From Alteromonas sp. RKMC-009 (GTDB lineage: Bacteria > Pseudomonadota > Gammaproteobacteria > Enterobacterales > Alteromonadaceae): a stretch of DNA of 64,000 bases. Position numbers and translations under genes: made by a program. The stretch is from NCBI RefSeq assembly GCF_003584565.2, contig NZ_CP032914.1, forward strand, positions 1-64,000, written 5' to 3'. A model generated the notes under the pieces. That model did not search any database. It was not told the DNA's origin and saw only the letters and a list, made by a program, of their open reading frames with translations. Positions 59,302-64,000 of the stretch are shown piece by piece (the stretch's first letter is position 1; the number at the start of each line of letters is the position of its first letter).

Positions 59302-60599
59302 GTGGTTTTTGGAATTTTACGACAAAATAAAGAAAGTTTGATTAGATCTAGCAGTTTTATACAAGCAAGAGAGTTAAACAAGTGGCTTACTGATCAAATA
59401 CCTTGGGTTGAGATCAGAATAGACGGTAGCATCATTGATGTCAGTGATAAGTTTTTGTCTATTTTTGGTTATTCCAAATGTGAGTTGTTAAATTCGAATT
59501 ACAATAAATTGTGCTCAGATAAACATAAAATTAGCACAGATTATTATAAGTTTTTGAGCAAACTAAAATTTGGTGAGACGTTTCAAAATACCTACCCAAG
59601 AATAACGAAAAATGGATCTACAGTTTGGCTTTCCTCATTTTGCATTCCACAAAAAAGAATTGATGAATTAGATTCAGTATTAGAACTATCTGTCGACATA
59701 ACGAATAGTAAGAAATTTGAATTAATGCACTCATCTGTATCTAGAGCTATGGACCGGTTTCTATAGTTGTTAATTTTGATACACAAGGCAATGTAATCCA
59801 CGCAAACAATAACTTTTTGCAGACATTTAGCTTGAAATGTAATGACTTGACTGACTTAGTACACAGGGATTTTTGTAAAAATATTACACAAAGAGAGTAT
59901 GAAGATTTCTGGAGACAGTTAAATAAAGGAGTTTACCATCAGGGTCTTTTTAAGAGGTATGATAGGCATGAGAACGATATATGGTTAGAAGCTACGTATA
60001 ATCCGGTTTTTAATGAGAATGGTGTGCTTGTTTCTATTATTAAAATAGCCAGCAACGTAACTGAACGTGTTCATACTACATCTAATTTACAACTTGCAGT
60101 CAAGGATGCCGCCTTTCATCTAGAGGAAACATCTAGAGATTGTATCAATAACATTCAGTCGAATAATTCAATATCAGCAATACTATATAATAGCGTCGAT
60201 GATGCGTCTGAAATTATGAAGGAACTCGACGAACAAGCTGGTGATATTTTGAATATCGTATCAACAGTTAATGAATTAGCAAAACAGACTAACTTACTTG
60301 CATTAAATGCCAGTATAGAATCCTGTCGAGCCGGTTCGCATGGACGTGGCTTTTCTGTGGTAGCTGATGAGATAAGAAATTTGGCTACAAGAACTCGCAA
60401 TTCAATAATTGAAATAGAAAAACTCGTAATATCACATCGTCAAGTATCAAGGGATTTATTTGAGAAAATTGAATACATTAAGAAGACTTCGATTAACGCT
60501 AATGAAGTATTAGACGTTTCAAAAACAATCGCTATCAGATTACAAGAGGCGTCTAACGAACTTAACATTTTTTTGGGAAAATTGAAAAGCAATGATTAA
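59302..60599 (+). pseudogene. Soluble double-PAS chemoreceptor, frameshifted
   Basis: GTG 59302 with AAAGGA 7 bases upstream. The first frame (to 59766) holds PAS1 (WVEIRIDGSIIDVSDKFLSI) and ends VSRAMDRFL. The second, from about 59764, reads IVVNFDTQGNVIHANNNFLQ (PAS2), VTERVH, then an MCP hairpin with [20 protein letters not shown] and [16 protein letters not shown]. Adding one T after CGGTTT joins them as DRFSIVVNFD, giving 432 residues with no membrane segments. As given the product is split. A soluble double-PAS receptor would be a cytoplasmic energy or redox sensor. Confidence 0.8.
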
Positions 60600-60849
60600 A
60601 AATGAATATTATGATGCTCTACAATATGCTAATCCAGTTTCTAGTTGTGCAGTAGAGATAATATCTCTCAACAACGAAATAAAAACTGAAATACTAGATT
60701 TATCAAAATCAATAAATGGCAAATACATGGATCCCTTTGTTTTATCATCTTCTGTAATAGATAAAATGAAATTAGTCGATTCACTCTTGCTCGTTGTTGG
60801 ACATAAACCCACTTACAAGGATTTCTTAGATATTTATGAGTCAGAATGA
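60592..60849 (+). CDS. Small protein coupled to the receptor gene
   Basis: 85 residues; the ATG overlaps the last 8 bases of the receptor gene, indicating translational coupling. Helical, with no membrane segment; no family recognised. It precedes the MHYT-GGDEF gene by 104 bp in the same direction. Confidence 0.55.
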   Translation: MIKNEYYDALQYANPVSSCAVEIISLNNEIKTEILDLSKSINGKYMDPFVLSSSVIDKMKLVDSLLLVVGHKPTYKDFLDIYESE

Positions 60850-60953
60850 TCGTTTTAAGTTAAGCTTGTTCTTACTTTGCCTAATCTTTTTTACTTCAGG
60901 GTTTATATTTGGATCGATTGTTACAGTAACGGTCAGCTAGCTTCAGGTTAATT

Positions 60954-63269
60954 ATGGTTTTATTGTCAGATACGAAATTGGAAGAGTTATTCGTTGTTGA
61001 AGCAGGATATGATGTAGACCTTGTATTTTTATCAATATTAATCTCAGTCTTTTCTTCCTATTGCTCCATATTTTTAGCTCGTAGGAAGGATGACTTCGGA
61101 GACGAAAAAGAAAAGCTTTATTGGAACTTAATCGTTTCAGTATTTCTTGGCATTGGCATATGGTCAATGCACTTTGTGGGCATGATGGCTTATAAGGTTT
61201 CCGTTGATGTTACTTTTAATTTTGGAATAACCTTTCTCTCTATATTTCCAGCTATTATGGCCGGTTATTTCGTATTTAACAACTTGGGTTTAAGAAGTAT
61301 TTGGCCAAATTCCATACTTATGGCTTTAGGTATTGGGGGGATGCATTATCTAGGCATGTCGGCAATGTCTAGCAGTGCCATAATGGTGTATAGTCCTAAA
61401 ATTGTCATTCTTTCATTAATCATTTCCACTTTACTTTCTTACTTTTCACTTTTTGCTGTTAATAACGTAAGAAAGCCAAGCTATTACAACAAAAATCTCA
61501 TTGTTGCAGCTCTACTTCTAGGTTTTTCCATTTCTACTATGCATTATTTTGGAATGGAGGCGATGCAACTCTATTCCCACACAGACATGAATGCTGGAGA
61601 GCCCTCCTCGCAAAATAGTCTTCCAACATTAATTATAGCGGTAACATCTATATTCGGAATTTCTATTTTGATTATGGCTGAATTGCGGTACAGGAGGATC
61701 TTACTCATAAAATTCGAATCTGCGCTTTCAGTAATTCAAGACTCTCTATTCATATTTTCGAACAATGGTAAAATTATTTATTTTAACTCTTCTGCTTGTA
61801 GACTATTAAACCTATCTAACGATGAACTTTCAGGTAAATATATAAATGAGATATTTCATTTTGAAGCAGAAGAGAATGATTTACTTTTCAAACAAATACT
61901 TATTGATTACTCCTCTAAAGAGATAGATAAAACGATACGTTCCCATGTTGTATCACGCGGTTTTGGTAAAAAAACCGTTTCTATTAATGTGAAGAGGTTT
62001 CCTACCTATGATGGCAGTTTTATATGCACAGTTAAAGATATGTCAAATTTGGAAAATCATGAGGTTTTTATTCAAAAGGTTTTTGACGAATTACCACTTA
62101 TGGTTTTTGTTAAGGACATAGATAGCCTTGTATTTACACATGTAAACAATGAAACTTTGAGATTCCTTGGGAAACACAAAAATAACGTTATCGGACATAC
62201 TGATTTTGACATTTTTAATATTGACGATGCGCAATATTCATTTAATTCAGACGTTTTGTTTATCGAGAGCGGTGTGGATAAATCTTTTTACGAAGGTAAC
62301 TTCGTTGTAAATGACAATACAAGATACCTTCGCATAACCAAGTCCATCATTAAAGATGTTTTCGGTAAGCCTAAGTACTTGTTATCAATAGCTGAAGATG
62401 CATCTCTTTTAATGAAAGCACAAACTAAAATAAAATCTTTAAATAAGCGTTTTTCGATGGCAACCGATGCAGCTCAAGTGGGAGTTTGGGAGTGGAACAC
62501 TAAGAGTAATAATTTAATTTGGGATAGGCAGATGCATAAGATTTACGATGTTGATCTTGCTAGTTTTGAAAATTGGAAGAATAGAATTCATAAAGATGAC
62601 AGAGATCATGTTTTGTCCGCTTTACATAAATCTGTCGAGTTGGGTAATGAATTTCATAGCGAATTTCGTATAATGTCAAGTTATGGTGATGTTAAATATA
62701 TTCGAGCAGACTCTATAATTGAAAATGACATAATGTTTGGTATCAATTTTGATATTACAGAGAAGGTGTTAAAAGAGAATGAAATAAAAAACATTGCATT
62801 AAGCGATTCACTTACAGGTCTGCGAAACAGGGCTTATCTTCGTGATTACTTCGATGATCTTGTTCACAAGTACAATCGCAGACAACAGCCTTTTATTTGT
62901 TTTTATATTGATTTGGATTTATTTAAGCCTATAAATGACCGATTTGGTCATAATGCTGGTGACTTTTGTTTGGTAGAATTTTCTCGGCGTCTTAAAGAAA
63001 AAACTAGAATTACTGACTGTGTAGCGAGAGTTGGGGGGGATGAATTTGTAATCATTACTTCCGAATATTCCAGCAAGCTTGAAATTGAACAATATATTTC
63101 GCGAATTTTTGAGATTATAAGCTCGCCATTTCATTATGAGAGTAATCATTTAGTCTTAGGAATGAGCCTAGGATTTGCTTCTTATCCTGATGATGGTAAT
63201 ACATTAGACGAAATTATACATGTTGCAGACACTAGGATGCTTAACAGCAAAGCTTCGAAACGGAACTAA
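60954..63269 (+). CDS. MHYT-PAS-GGDEF membrane sensor diguanylate cyclase
   Basis: 771 residues. N-terminal MHYT domain (about 20-245) with seven helices and three conserved His motifs: SMHFVGMMAY, GMHYLGMSAM, TMHYFGMEAM, proposed to bind copper and sense O2, CO or NO. About three PAS domains follow (255-370, 380-490, 500-610; the last PAS_3-like with FENWKNRIHKDDRDHV). GGDEF domain about 615-771 with LTGLRNRAYLRD, active site ARVGGDEF and inhibitory site RITD five residues before it. No EAL. It should make c-di-GMP. Confidence 0.92.
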   Translation: MVLLSDTKLEELFVVEAGYDVDLVFLSILISVFSSYCSIFLARRKDDFGDEKEKLYWNLIVSVFLGIGIWSMHFVGMMAYKVSVDVTFNFGITFLSIFPAIMAGYFVFNNLGLRSIWPNSILMALGIGGMHYLGMSAMSSSAIMVYSPKIVILSLIISTLLSYFSLFAVNNVRKPSYYNKNLIVAALLLGFSISTMHYFGMEAMQLYSHTDMNAGEPSSQNSLPTLIIAVTSIFGISILIMAELRYRRILLIKFESALSVIQDSLFIFSNNGKIIYFNSSACRLLNLSNDELSGKYINEIFHFEAEENDLLFKQILIDYSSKEIDKTIRSHVVSRGFGKKTVSINVKRFPTYDGSFICTVKDMSNLENHEVFIQKVFDELPLMVFVKDIDSLVFTHVNNETLRFLGKHKNNVIGHTDFDIFNIDDAQYSFNSDVLFIESGVDKSFYEGNFVVNDNTRYLRITKSIIKDVFGKPKYLLSIAEDASLLMKAQTKIKSLNKRFSMATDAAQVGVWEWNTKSNNLIWDRQMHKIYDVDLASFENWKNRIHKDDRDHVLSALHKSVELGNEFHSEFRIMSSYGDVKYIRADSIIENDIMFGINFDITEKVLKENEIKNIALSDSLTGLRNRAYLRDYFDDLVHKYNRRQQPFICFYIDLDLFKPINDRFGHNAGDFCLVEFSRRLKEKTRITDCVARVGGDEFVIITSEYSSKLEIEQYISRIFEIISSPFHYESNHLVLGMSLGFASYPDDGNTLDEIIHVADTRMLNSKASKRN

Positions 63270-63270
63270 T

Positions 63271-63714
63271 TTATTTTTCACATCTTATCTTCTTTAGTAA
63301 TACATTAAATTCGTATATATAATCAGATAGCCTTTGCATTATATCTTCTTTTGAAACGTTATTAGCATTGACTAGATTGGAAAATATGCTTACTTTCAAG
63401 TGCCGTTTTTCTTCCCGAATCTTAAATAGATTTGGGTAGATATTGGTACTACATTTAGATAAGGGAAAAGCATATTTTGTAACTATTTTATCATTGTAAA
63501 TCTCATTATATTGCCTTTCACTCTCAAGTGTAACTCCTATTAAATCTACAATTTCACAAATTTTTTCTAGAATGCCTTTTGTATCTTTATTTTCACACTT
63601 CACTCCCCACTTCATTATAAGTTTATTTTCGAGTAAAATTAGCTTATTAAGATTTTTATTTAGAAAACTAATTAAATCTTCTGATTCAAAAGAGCCGAGC
63701 CGATTTTTTTTCAT
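63271..63714 (-). CDS. Hypothetical helical protein
   Basis: 147 residues, Lys/Ile-rich and helical, with four cysteines. Convergent with the MHYT-GGDEF gene, one base between the stop codons. No family recognised. Very AT-rich like the rest of this island. Confidence 0.55.
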   Translation of the reverse strand: MKKNRLGSFESEDLISFLNKNLNKLILLENKLIMKWGVKCENKDTKGILEKICEIVDLIGVTLESERQYNEIYNDKIVTKYAFPLSKCSTNIYPNLFKIREEKRHLKVSIFSNLVNANNVSKEDIMQRLSDYIYEFNVLLKKIRCEK

Positions 63715-63955
63715 TTTATCAAACTAAAACTATTGATTATTTTATTTTAAGACACATTTAAAATTACGTTATACTTTAAATGCATACCAACCAGGAATCT
63801 GCAACTTTTTAGCTATATATAGTTTTTTTAATAATATTACTGTAATTTAGTGATAAAGTTTTGTTTAAAGTAATTTGTTGTTTAATTTGGCCTAGCAAGA
63901 ATGCTGTTTTTGTTATCTTTTACCGATTCGCCACCTCCCCTTTAGTGAGATCGTT

Positions 63956-63984
63956 CTGAGCTAAAGTTTTCCACTTTAGCTCAG
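63956..63984. terminator. Perfect 11-bp stem-loop
   Basis: ctgagctaaag (63956-63966) pairs exactly with ctttagctcag (63974-63984) around a 7-base loop ttttcca. No long T-run follows on the plus strand, so it may be a bidirectional terminator or the foot of a structured element extending past the window. Confidence 0.45.
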
Positions 63985-64000
63985 TAAACATGCAATTTTC

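Overview
The window looks like accessory DNA (a plasmid or a large genomic island) of a marine gammaproteobacterium, most plausibly Alteromonas-like. This is inference, from the mix of IS3/IS30 elements, Tus-type terminator protein, toxin-antitoxin remnants, MCP/GGDEF sensors and alternative respiratory oxidases. No rRNA, tRNA or CRISPR array was seen. Visible AT content rises sharply after about 40 kb and again after 56.7 kb, so the segment is a mosaic.

1-11 kb: plasmid-like maintenance zone with much decay. It holds a three-gene hypothetical operon (713-1979), a degenerate gene, a higBA locus whose toxin is broken by an 8-bp duplication, and a Tus homologue preceded by a 20-bp perfect inverted repeat that resembles two opposed Ter sites. 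A hipBA locus follows, with intact antitoxin, a palindromic operator and a frameshifted toxin. An IS3 remnant and a small tyrosine recombinase close the zone.

11-18 kb: an Aer-like PAS chemoreceptor, a GAF-PAS-GGDEF-EAL protein, and an adjacent pair of nuclease-type genes (Mrr-like with zinc ribbon; NYN-LOTUS). 18-29.5 kb: an insertion-sequence-dominated zone with three kinds of IS3-family element. One copy carries another nested inside it and splits a membrane-protein gene that can be rebuilt in frame. The zone also has an integrase, an HNH lipoprotein, a ribbon-helix-helix-like protein with matS-like palindromes, and remnants of a helicase and a PAPS-reductase-family gene.

30-40 kb: a redox/respiration module. 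It encodes an SDR-SPW-VKOR fusion, a Rieske-FAD reductase, a CtaG-type assembly factor, a small membrane protein, a fused cytochrome oxidase subunit I-III, subunit II, and two small membrane proteins. 42.8-44.1 kb: a glutaredoxin-MauE fusion and a DUF305 protein, a pair common in metal-resistance islands. 45.8-51.7 kb: acetate kinase, a divergent phosphoketolase and a CYP152-type P450 peroxygenase read in one direction, with a glycosyltransferase upstream. 52.8-55.2 kb: cytochrome bd (cyanide-insensitive type) cydAB.

56.8-63.7 kb: an AT-rich sensory island with two divergent PAS chemoreceptors (one frameshifted), several small unknown proteins and an MHYT-PAS-GGDEF diguanylate cyclase, without any CheA/CheW of its own. 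One small protein here is a paralogue of another at 42.1 kb. Several genes in the window are broken by single-base losses in short homopolymers, so either recent decay or sequencing error must be considered.
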